In this document: in pieces, positions 36,290 through 47,100 of the stretch
Layout of the letters: every line of letters begins with the position of its first letter
How positions within the stretch are numbered: position 1 is the first letter of the stretch
From: Musa acuminata AAA Group
Taxonomy: Eukaryota > Streptophyta > Magnoliopsida > Zingiberales > Musaceae
Assembly (NCBI RefSeq): GCF_036884655.1
Contig: NC_088357.1
Location: 9,678,501 to 9,742,500 of the forward strand
DNA: 64,000 nucleotides
Direction: 5' to 3'
The notes under the pieces: model-generated
Database searches by the model: none
Told to the model about the DNA's origin: nothing
The model's input: only the letters and a program-made list of their open reading frames with translations
Program-made: the position numbers and the translations under genes

Positions 36290-36863
36290 TGTTAGTGAAC
36301 CTCTATGCTGTGGCCGAAGAGTTAGCACGGCTCGATCCGATCCCTGATGTGCAAGGTCGCCCACACGGAGACTCAAGAAGCGAAAGTGCACCTCTGGTCG
36401 GGTTGAGCTATGAGTCTTGTTGCTTACTTCTTCGTCGCCAGCCCTTGCACATAGGTTGAGGTCGGGAGGGGGATTTCCCGACTCGACCTGTCCAAAGCTT
36501 AAGTTAGCGTTGAGTGAAATAAGAGTGAGTTGAACGTGTAAAAAGTCCTCCCCCTCCTAATTAAGGAGGGTTAGATTTTATACCTGCGAGGATGAGTTGG
36601 TTGTACGGGGTCAATTAACTGCGATCAGCTCCTTGGGCGACCGGCTTAAGCTTCTATGCGAGCGCCGAATGACCTGCATGGATTGGCGCCGCACGGCGCC
36701 GCCTCGAGCTTTTTGAGATGGTTGTACCATGATGATGTCATTAGGGCGGCAAGCAACTGCCTGCCACATGTGTGCTGCTCGCCACATCGTACTTGAAGTT
36801 CCACGTCTGCATGTTTGCTTGCCTAGGTCCTCGTGGGCGATATCAAAATATGCCATATCAACA
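36290..36863 (-). mobile_element. Solo-side LTR (5' LTR of the element)
   Basis: On minus it begins TGTTGATATGG and ends TTCACTAACA, giving TGTT...AACA termini. The leader and gag follow directly. I could not define a target-site duplication because the other end of the element is missing. Confidence 0.7.
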
Positions 36864-37426
36864 AGATTAATTTTTCAAAATAAAAATACTGGTTCAGACA
36901 TTTGGTGATAGTGCCAGGGATTAGAAACAACTATGCCTATTGCCGAACGAGGCAAAGGAATTGCTCTAATTAAGGGTATCACAATGCAGAAAAAATTAGC
37001 ATGCAGTTGCTAGAATCATATAAAAGAAGATGGCCCTAACTAGGAAACAGAAACATAGAAGCTCCAGTTTCTGAAGCATCGAAAATATCTTTTGATCAGC
37101 GAAGTGTGCAAAACAAATCAGAATTAATTTTGATCATGAACAAAAAGCAAAGACCATATGAATTTCCCTAGTTTTTTTTAGTACTTCTTTCCAATTATTA
37201 GATAACCTTTTCATTTGTATGAATTTATGTAGAATGTTGGTTATTTAAACACATCAGTTGAATTAACATTTTTCTTTGTTCTAATCATATTTAGTTAATT
37301 CAGATATGTTTACAGTAGTTATATATGTGAGAAAAACTAAACTAAAAAAGAAAAGGGACATAGATAAAACACAATTTTCAGAACATACCCTAAAATAAGA
37401 TATGTAAAAAATGCAGTGAAGAATAG

Positions 37427-39089
37427 CCAGAATTTTTGGTCAAATTACCAGCCACGTGGGGTGGACTTGTTAATGAGAATTCACCAGCAGGTATTGGTTT
37501 ACTGCGCACAATTTGTCAACGCAAGCTTGGCAGGGGTCCTGTTGCTAACTGTCCTGGTGTTATCGAAGCACTATGTAACATTGCCCGATCATCAGATGAC
37601 TGGCAGTATATGGCTTTCGACTGTCTTCTTTGGTTATTGAAACAAGGTAAGGCAATAATAGATTCCTTGTATTCCATGAAATATTAGGCTGTTTATTGCT
37701 TTGTCATGAAAGAAATTGCATAGATTGGTGACTGGCTAGTGTGTATAAAACTCTCCTGCAAATGATTCCTTACCTATATAACATCAAGATGTGGCTTGAT
37801 TTTACAGGATGGCTGCTATAGAGGGGACATACAAAATTGTAAAAAGTAGAAAAGGCAGTCTTGAAGCAGTTATATCCAAGTCATGTTGTCACTGAGCTTA
37901 GTCATAAAATTTGTTATATAGCTAATATTTACTCACCATATGAACTTTATAGCCTTAGTTTCTTTATGTTCATTTGATGCATAAATCATTTGATGCATTG
38001 CATGGTCTGGAAAGAGAATAATTTGTGGGAGGTCTAGATGAAGTTTGTTGGCTTTGCGGTCTCAAGTAAACTGTTACCAATTCCTTCATAGTCCATGCAT
38101 GATTAATCAGATTTCAGTTGTATTTTTTATTCAATGAGTATAAGCCTGTGTAATGGTTACAACATTAATCTATTACAGTTGTTTGAGGGTGTATTCATTT
38201 CATTTAATAGGTGATAGATAAGGCAGCTCCGGCACTCACAGATTTAGCAGAAATTTCTGCTCTTGGTGATCATAGAAGATTAGGAGACACCATTGTTGAT
38301 GTCCTTCAAGAACGCTGCCAGGCACAAGTGACAGCACGCAACTATATCAGCAGTCGTACAAAAGAACAGATTGATGAGCTTTTGAGCTCCAGGCAGAGAA
38401 TAAAATGGGAGAAGAACATGCCAAAGGAGGATCTCCAAATAAAACAAGCTGCAGCATTGGTTGTTAAGCTCGAAGGAAACTCTTTATTCCCTTCAGGAGA
38501 TATTTCAGGGGCTGCATCAAAATACTCTGAAGCTTTGGCACTGTGTCCAATGAAGTCCAAAAAGGAAAGACTTGTATTGTACAGCAATAGGGCTCAGTGT
38601 TATCTTCTCTTGCAGCAGCCACTGGCAGCCATAAGTGATGCTACACGAGCGTTGTGCTTACATAACCCTCCTAATCGTCATGCAAAAAGCTTATGGAGAA
38701 GAGCCCAAGCATATGATATGCTTGGATTGGTGAAGGAGAGCTTGTTAGATGCCATTCTTTTCATTAATGAGTGCTCTAAGTCTAATGATCCTGACCTTTC
38801 TTTAAGGCACAACAAAGTTCCTGATTATGCTGAAAGGTTAGTGAAGAAGCAGATGCATGCTGCATGGTTATTCAGAGAAGCAGCTATTAAGCATGGGGGC
38901 ATTCCTACCGAGGATGGATCTGGAGATGTCTATGGCCCAGAAGCTGATGATTCTGAGTGGGAAACGGCTAGTGAAAGTGATGTAGAAAATGGTGGACAGG
39001 AAGCAGATGACAATGAAGAGAATGATGACATCCGGAAGGATATGTATGACAAGTCAACTGCAAAAGGTATCAAACTGATCTTTGGATAG
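37427..39089 (+). pseudogene. ARM/TPR protein gene, copy B (5' truncated)
   Basis: The first retained exon, 37,427-37,646, reads PEFLVKLPATWGGLVNENSP then AGIGLLRTICQ and on to LLWLLKQ, with donor GT at 37,647. It then joins 38,218 (AG at 38,216-38,217, frame kept) and runs to TAG 39,087-39,089. An alternative acceptor at 38,210 would need a small exon I cannot find. The three TPRs and carboxylate clamp are as in copy A. The 5' part of the gene is missing because the exon begins at the duplication junction; immediately upstream is antisense ROCK1 exon 3 with an in-frame TAG at 37,424-37,426. Without a new promoter and start it is a pseudogene, although the TPR part is still open and nearly identical to copy A. 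Confidence 0.8.
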
Positions 39090-40655
39090 GAATTTGGAGG
39101 AAAAGGAATTCACTGCTTTAAGTTTGAGATTACTGTAGTTTTCTTCAAAAAGAAAAAGGAAGTTTATGATTAGTGTAAATATTGTGAAGAAGTTCAAAAT
39201 TTTCTTGATGTAATAATATATCAAGCTTTGCAATTTTCTTAATATATTGATTGACACTTTTTTTATATATTTTATTACTTATTCTCCCTATACGATATGA
39301 CAATTTAGTATAATGTTCAGCTAATTGTAAAACCTTAACTAAACAGTCCAAGTCAGAAAACAAAAGGTTCAAGTATCCTTGTCTGGCATTCTGTAGAGAA
39401 CTCTTTTCTTGGTGGTACTTACTGTTTATGATCTTCTCGTCGAAAATTATAACATCTATGAATCCTTACTTTTTTGTTCCTAAGAGACTAAAAGTAGCTC
39501 ATTTGGCAATAACAGTTATATGCTTTCTTGGGTAGGATCATTATGGATTAAATTTTAGAGAATCTTGGACACTGGTTACTTAGCATTCTAGGAACTGTGT
39601 ATGTGTTTGTATATGGGTCACCATTACATATCACACAATAGTTATAATAGTGGTTAAAGATATAAAATTCACAGCTTTCGAAATTCAATTTTAATTGTGA
39701 AACTTGGTAATTAAAATGAAAATGAGATATTTCTGACTGTTGCATTATGTGTTCCAAATTTAGTTTCAATTTTGATATGTATTTATGAGGATAGAATCAT
39801 TTACTTATCTTCATGTGGAATCATGTTTTGTTCTGCTATCTTCTTCTCCATACCAGTTGTTTTCTTTTGAAGTCCCTTGAACTGTTCTTTTGAGAGGTTG
39901 TCATTGGAATTCATTTGTTGTTCTTACTACTGCTTCCTTCTTGCGGTGTAATGTTTATAGCTTTGTACTTCTTGTTATGCTTATCTTTAACTGCCATTTT
40001 CCTTCTCCTCATTTCTTTAGTTTCTTCTCTTATCACCGGTCTACATATTCCTTAGAATTCAATAATAGCAATATATACACGTAAGCAAGAGGAGCAACCA
40101 TATGGCTGCTTCTCAAGGGACAAGGAAAGCGACTCTGTCTGGTGTATCAGGTTTTTTTACATTATATGTTTTTAGATGCCAAATAATTGGTTGTATCGGG
40201 TGTTGTGGAAATGTTGAGAATAATAATATAATAAGGTCAATGGAGAATATAAATAACTGGCCTTCATAACTTTAACATTCCTGAGTGTGCAAACTGACGG
40301 CATCAAATGTTACCATGCCCATTCTAGCCATTACCATATATTCCCTTTTTAACAAGAGTGATTTTTCTGCCAATTTGCAGAATCTGTTGACGTCTCCGTT
40401 AATGTTTTTTCCTTATTATAGATTGTAACTTTCATGATGTCAAATTTGATGTCAATATCTCAAGAGTACTTTTAAGGTTACTTTATTATTTTCCACTTGA
40501 TTTTTATTATATATATTCTCAAGTCTAGAGAACCAGCAATATCTTTGCTCTCCAAATTTCTACTTAGTATTTCAAAATGCAATTGGCACCCAACTTATTA
40601 CATTTCTTGTGTCTTATCTTTTCACCAACCAAGTTATCTAACTTCTTAAAAGGTT
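39090..40655 (+). repeat. 3' flank of ARM/TPR gene, segmental duplication copy B
   Basis: It matches 763-2,375 with small indels. Unlike copy A it runs, after about 100 bp of local sequence containing a repeated ttatctaacttctta phrase, directly into the annexin B 3' flank. No array is present. No separate gene is supported. Confidence 0.75.
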
Positions 40656-40900
40656 TAGACCTGGTTATCCAACCAAGATATTTAACATAGGTTATCTAAC
40701 TTCTTAGCCACATATATATGCAATCAAACACATTGATACTCAGGATGAACTTTATCAAAATACTCAGACACTAGGAAAAACAAAGATCTAGATTTTATCT
40801 TTTTAGATATATCAAGATTTTGGTTTACAATTCTAGAAAAAAATGATTCATCAAAGTAAAACAACATCATATTTCATTCAAGAATAAACAATGGAAAAGC

Positions 40901-43018
40901 TCAAACATTATTTCCTAGCAATGCAATGAGCATTGTCTTGTAATCTCCCGAAGTGTGATCCTTGACTGCTTGTTTGAGTGACATACTATTTCTCTTGTAG
41001 TAGACCGTTTCTATCGTCTTCGGATCAACCTCTGCACGAGTAGTAACTATTCGAGTAATAGAATTTGCATCGATTCGTAGACCTTTTATAGCCAATCGAA
41101 TTACTTTCTCCAAGTATTTCTCTGGATAACATATACAACGTACGATCGCCCTTAATGCAACGAGGAACTCGTTTTTGCGATCAGATTTTAAATCCTACGA
41201 AAAGGTAAAATCTAATCAAATATTAAAAAATAGTTACAGTATTACATGAAACCTTGATGTATCTTAATCCAAAGTTTTATATTTTCGAGGTTACAATAAT
41301 TAATTTTAGTTATTAAAAATACACCTTAAAATCCACCTAATAAAGTTGTTGTAATAAAAATTGCTACTTTGATGGAGCTTATACCTTAATAATGGATTTA
41401 CCATACTCATTTTTGTAATAACTTATTGTTGCAATCAACTGAGCTTTGCTCCTTGCAGTGATAATCCAAATGAGTTCTTCATGGCTGTAAGCCTTCTCAG
41501 TGATCTTTTCATGCAGCATCTTGGCCTCAGATTTTGCCAATTTTCTGTTCACCTCTATTCCCTCATAGCGGTATGAGGTTACAAGTGGCACCAAAAGCTG
41601 AAATACACAAAATGGTCATTAATAGAACAACTTGTACAGAAGGCAAAAGAAGATACCCATTCTCTTCATGTCTTTTTTTTTTTTTTTTTTTTTGATTATA
41701 ACATTGAGTTCCATAACATTAGTCCTCTGATACGATCGTAATAGTGAGGTCGTCCAAAGTCAGACCAGGGCCAACCACATCATCCCATCTCCAAGCTGCT
41801 CGGTAGCAGCTGCTCCTTGTTGGCATAAACTTCCTCTTTATAAGAAAGAAGGAAAGGGAAAGGGTGATTTCTAAAGATGGGTTGGGTTGATCAGTCTAAA
41901 GGTCAGCGCTATTTGTGCTTTTAGCAGGACTCAATTAGCCGTAATGGAAAATGGACAAGGGGGCACGTCTCAACAGTACACTCCTTTGTATGTCAATCCC
42001 TAATTGAAGAAAAGAAAATGATACAACTACTTCTCGGTTGCAAGCATTACAATATCTACAAATAGACAGCTAAAAATATGTGATGGAGTCAATAAGCTAA
42101 TTCCTGTAGATGTCTATTTGCCACATCCTAGACTTCTGTCACATTTTGGAAGGATCGGACTTTTACAGCCTTAGTTCAACTTAATTAATTATCAGAAATT
42201 AAAATTTGAAGGGTTGGAATCACAGAAACAACACCTATATACGAGTAACACAAATCAGTACGAACAGATTCAAGATCCGATTCTTTTACCATTAAGCAAA
42301 GAACATGAAGCAAACATCGGCTCGTAGGAAGGAAGAAATATTATCATCAAACAATAAATCAATACCTTACGGAAATCTCCGGTGGTATGCTTGACCACAT
42401 CCTCCTCGAGCGATCGCTTGTACCGCAGATGGTAGGCTCGCCTCACTTCAAAGAGTTCGCCGGAGTTCCTCGTGCACGCGATCTCGATCAGCATGCGGTT
42501 GCTCGGATTCCATCCCCGCAGCGCTTCGTTTGCCAGCTGGGCGTCCCGATCCGCCGGATCCAGCGTCCACAGCAGCACCGCCCTCTGTTTCGACCCAAAA
42601 TAAATAAAAAAGCACATCAAATCTCAAACAGATAAGATCAAGAGGGCGATCTGTTTGGATCCAAGGGAAGAAAAGAGGGACCTCGAAGTCGCCGGAGATC
42701 TCATCTTCCAGTGACTTGAGAAGCTCCTCGCCGTAGGTCTCCGAGTAGGTGGCGCGGATGGCGCGGCGCTGGGCGGCCGTGCGGTGCGCCAAGATCGAGA
42801 TGATCAGGCACTCGTTCGTGCCCCAACCTGCACAAGATGGCGATCGAGAGAATCGGCGAGGATCGGATTGAGCTCCCCATTGGGAATCGAGAGACGGGGG
42901 GAGGCGACGATGACGAGGAGAAAGTTAATGTAACCGGGGTACCTTGGAATGCCTTCCGCAACTGGTCGCAGTCCTCGGCGGGGGAAGGGACGGTGGCCGG
43001 AACCTTGATGGTCGCCAT
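40901..43018 (-). CDS. Annexin, copy B (intact, five exons)
   Basis: Exons on minus: 43018-42943, 42827-42682, 42584-42366, 41597-41385 and 41194-40901, all GT-AG, giving 315 residues, the normal plant annexin length. Repeat 1 keeps GWGTNE and the AHRT histidine. Repeat 4 reads GLRIDA where copy A and the family have GLGTDE, so the glycine, threonine and acidic residue of the type II calcium loop are lost. This copy is expected to bind calcium and membranes differently from copy A. Intron 4 is only 190 bp, against 828 bp in copy A. Intron 3 contains a run of about 21 T near 41,673. It ends about 250 bp from the ARM/TPR 3' flank. Confidence 0.88.
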
Positions 43019-43640
43019 CGATGAGATGTTGAGCTTCTGACGGAGAGAGATAATGCCGAAATGCGAGAACGACGGAGGCATTTAAAGAAAGAGAAGGTGC
43101 GGGTTTAAGGGTAAGTTCCGTGGCAGGAGAAGAGCAAGTAAACATGGTCGAGAGACGTGGCATTTCTGCATTGGTTGTGGTCTATCCCGATTGGCGAAGA
43201 AGCAAGGCAGTCCGTACATATGACAGTTATCCGTCTCACGTACCTCTCTTGCTATCGGAAGGAAGCGAGGAGCCCATGTCACGCACATAAGACGTCGACG
43301 TCGAGCGCATGCAACGTTAGAGTTGGTGGGGCATTGAGGTCGAGCTTACCTGTTTTGTACGATAGAGGCCGTATGCTTGACACGTGATCTCCAGAGGAGC
43401 TCCCCCATCGTGGCAGGAAGACGAGGGTATAGAAATCGTGTTCGTCGTCTCGTTCAAGACAACTGAGCTTCTCGTCCGTAACAGGTGGGGGAAAGGTGCG
43501 TCGTGCAAGTGCAAGCGTCTCGTTTCGCTCGGAGCTCATAAGCGAACGCCTAGCACCTAAGGTGTTTTAGACCTTGAGGCCTAATACTTTTTAAATTATT
43601 TTTTCATGCTCATTCTCAGAATACAAGTCAAAAACAAGTC
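43019..43640. other. Upstream region of annexin B
   Basis: The first ~190 bp match the annexin A upstream region. From about 43,215 the sequence is unrelated to copy A, relatively GC-rich, and has no tRNA. I see no gene; the ORFs on both strands are overlapping and unsupported. Confidence 0.5.
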
Positions 43641-43649
43641 TACTGTAGA

Positions 43650-44045
43650 CTTGAGTTTCATTACCAGACTCGCTAGCATTCACTTAGACTAACAAAAAAA
43701 AGTTCCATTACTGATGTATAATCCTATAGCAACTTAAGTACTTATATTTAAAGAAATTGCAGAAAAATTATTAAGAGTAAACAATCAAATGTGTATAATC
43801 TGTAATAGGACACATGGAATACAATTACCAGATCAATTGTCTTTGCATGAGTTTCATTACCAGATTCACTCACGTTCACTTGAGATAACAAATAAAGTTC
43901 CATAACTGATGTATAATCCTATAAGTACTTATATTTAAAGAAATTACAGAAAAAATATTAAAGAGTAAACAATCAAAGGTGTATAATCTGTAATAGAACA
44001 CATGGAATACAATTACCAGATCAATTGTCTTTGCTTGAGTTTCAT
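43650..44045. repeat. Tandem duplication (~190 bp) downstream of ROCK1, copy B
   Basis: Counterpart of 30,830-31,208: two head-to-tail copies containing gatcaattgtctttgc. They lie just downstream of the ROCK1 stop. Confidence 0.75.
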
Positions 44046-44145
44046 GTTTCGGTTGTATCAGAATGTCCATTGGTACAAGATATTGTTAGCAGAATGAGAG
44101 CATGGCAACGACACCCTGCTCTCTGAAATCAGAATGACTTTGTGC

Positions 44146-47100
44146 TTAATCCTCCTTCTTTCTTGCAACATATGGATATTTCTGGTATATGACAATGCTG
44201 CTGATGACAAGAGGTAGTGCCGCAAGGCAATACACCGAGGGTGGTTTCCCATCGAAAAGAAACTGCAACATTGCGGTTACGAGCAATGCAGAGACTATAA
44301 CAAACCCCTGCAAAAGACAGACATTGCAGTTACGAGCAATGCAGAGACTATAACAAACCCCTGCAAAATACAGGGAGATTGTAAACCGCTTGTCACCGTA
44401 GGGGGAACAAAACAAAATTGCTTTTGTTCATTTATCTATAATCTCCACTTGCCTTTCTGACACCTCCAGCATGAGCAGTGACAAGACCGACAAGAATCCC
44501 TCCGACAGCATTCATTACAACTGGTATCTGTGGAAGAACACGACTACCAATATAAAGCTAGATGGAAAAAGAAAAGATTATGCTTCTTCACAATTACTCA
44601 TAAGAATGATCACTAAATTCAAAGAGGATGATTGTAAAGTATAAACATGGAAACTAATTCTAATGTACAGAGACCATAAGTAACCGTGAACCAAGAATAA
44701 CAGACCATATGTCAATAAACTTCTATAAAGAAAAGAACTTTGCTCGGGTGACCAATATAACCGTTTTGCAGATTGGTATGAAAATTACGAAAATGTATTA
44801 AGTGAAATGATTAATTGAATGAAAATTCAGAGTGTATTTTAATCAAGTCTTCAATTTTGAATAATACCGCCCGTACCAAGTGGTACGTATCAGTCCGCCA
44901 ACAGATCGGTACATGGACGGTCTGTTACCGAACGATACCATCGATTGAGCTATTTTCGCCCTGTTATCTTTTTAAATTGGCAATGACCGAGGAAGAAGAA
45001 AGAAGAGGGGTGACCGAGGGAGAAGAAAGAAGAGAGAGAAGGGAAAGAACGAAAAAGGAGAAGAAGAAGAGTACCTACGCTGCTCTCCCACCTCGCCTGT
45101 CGACGACCTCTCATCCACGCGAGGAGAAGAATCTTGGTGTCGCAAGGAGAAGAGGCGACATCGGGGTGAAAATGATTTTTTTTTACTTATATACATATAT
45201 ATACATATATATATATACCGAGTGATATACCGAAATATACCGCTCGATATACAGCACCGTATCATACCAAGTGAATCTCGAAACTTCGGTACAATACGAA
45301 ATTTCAATCCTTTTTAATCAATAATTTTTTAATTTTTAATTAATTAAGCCTAAACTGCTTGAAACATTTAGCACATAAGGGAAACATCATGTTGCACTTA
45401 AGAGAGTGATTTATAGGTTTTAATATACTCATTTTGAAGTCTTCAATGGTCAAGATGGGCTTGAACATAATTGTTCATCATGTTCCCAGATGTACAAGAT
45501 TGGTTTGGCTCCCATATCATGCATTGCCTATGCACCTTAAATAAATGTAATAAGTAGGCCAATACAAGTTACCAGTACGACAGTTAAGCATTTGATATAA
45601 TGTAATGTTAGATTGTCTAATATCCACTACAATCTGAAAACATGTAGCAAACAACAAGATCCTCCCATAATTCAGCAAAAGAGAAACATCCATGTATGAT
45701 TAAACAGGATTCCCTGAAGCATGGTTACCAGGGAAAACGGATAGAGTGTGCTGGCCAGCCAAAGACATTATACTATCCTACAAAACCATTGCTATTTGCT
45801 GACCAACAAGAACTATAAATAACTCCTTGAAGCACAGCTCTTTGCTAAACTAAATGCCAATTAGGAGCAGCAATGACAGAATGAAGTTTTAGACAAAAAC
45901 AAAAGCTATAACCAGAAGCACTTTATAGAAAAGATGGATTGTATAATATGAAATTACTACATGGCAATGCATCTAAGAGTTGATACTTGAAATAATAGAC
46001 TTGTGTTATTACTGCAGCAAGACAATTTGGTTACTTTCTTTGAAAATTAAGATCACAATACTACTACTAATTCCTTTTACAGTGAACTCATCAGATTTTC
46101 TCACGGGAAGACAACCAAACACCCCTGACTGCTTGACTTTCCAGAAATAGAGATTCTCTTTGTTCAATTTATTAGACTTAATGAGAAACTCTGAAGATAT
46201 GCAAACATGTAGGTGGCATTATGAAAAAAGAGAGGTGACAATTAGTCGTTCATTGATTCCCAAGTCCCAACTGAGGTCCAATGCCTGTTTATTCCAATCA
46301 ATTGGTTCTTTAGTATAACCCTCTGAACCACTAACTTGATTAGAAATGTATGAACAAATTGATCCACAAAATTTTAAAATACCCCAATTTGTTCCATAAT
46401 CTCTTATGACAGATACAACCAGAACCAGAAAACTAATTGTATCATTTGGTTACAAGTCCTAACAGCTTCACATTAGCATGTTAGCAGAAAATATCCTAAG
46501 CTATGATAAACCCAAATATCCACATCTTCAGACTGCCAACACTGGTTTAAGATTGCCACATGAAAGTACACCAGTCCATCTATGGCTACAAAGAGATACA
46601 GTAAATGAAAATCAAATAAATATTCAAAGCTACCATGTAATAAAATGCTCTTAAAATTCATTTTGTGGAGTCCATTTTGTCACAGAAAAGCAATTTAAGT
46701 TTAATGCTACAAACATCATAGGAAAGAATAAGAGAGTTTGCCTCTATATTGTCATTACTAGGTATATTTTAAAGATGAGTAAGAATGGTGAGAAAAGTAG
46801 AATTTTACCAGAGTCCACACAGTCCAACCATGAAAGAATCCATATTTTTGTATTGCCTCTCCATCAGGTGACTTGTAAGTACTTGCCAGCAAACATAAAC
46901 TACCAACAAATGACATTTCTACAGTCATTATATATGATGTGTGCTTCTTCACCTGCAAAAGAAGCAAACTAGGAAGCTCAAGGACAATGTTAGGAAGACT
47001 TTTTGATTGGGAACTAAAGTGCTATATAACTGACCTGAGAGGCCCATTGGCACAGAGAAGAAGCCAAACCGGAAAGAACAGAAGCAATCATAACAGGAAT

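Larger units (their letters stand above)
33548..36863 (-). mobile_element. Truncated Ty3/gypsy-type LTR retrotransposon in ROCK1A intron 3
   Basis: Read on minus: a 574-bp LTR (36,863-36,290), a leader beginning TTTTGGCACTAGAATGAGGG right after the LTR, decayed gag (about 35,960-35,090), then long tandem repeats to 33,560. The pol genes and the second LTR are absent. Copy B lacks the element; its own sequence at 47,385-48,465 is missing here, so the insertion went with a deletion. The leader motif resembles those of Ty3/gypsy elements of the Tat type, and that assignment is an inference. Confidence 0.8.
31309..37426 (-). pseudogene. ROCK1-type nucleotide-sugar transporter, copy A (truncated and disabled)
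   Basis: The exons match copy B: part of exon 7 (about 31,444-31,309), exon 6 (31585-31511), exon 5 (33081-32938), exon 4 (33362-33164) and the last 38 bp of exon 3 (37426-37389). Lesions: exons 1-2 and most of exon 3 are absent, cut at the duplication junction. A TGG Trp codon has become TAG at 32,944-32,946 in exon 5. The Lys codon ending exon 6 has become TAG at 31,511-31,513. A deletion of about 50 bp near 31,448 removes the exon 7 acceptor and first codons. Exon 4 has replacements at conserved sites (SGLASSLC reads SASASSLR). Intron 3 holds the retroelement fragment. This copy cannot make a transporter. Confidence 0.9.

Noticed and set aside
37647..38217. A missing small ARM/TPR exon between LLKQ and DKAAP.
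   Set aside because: I looked for a 20-nt exon that would allow the acceptor at 38,210 but found none; direct splicing to 38,218 keeps the frame.
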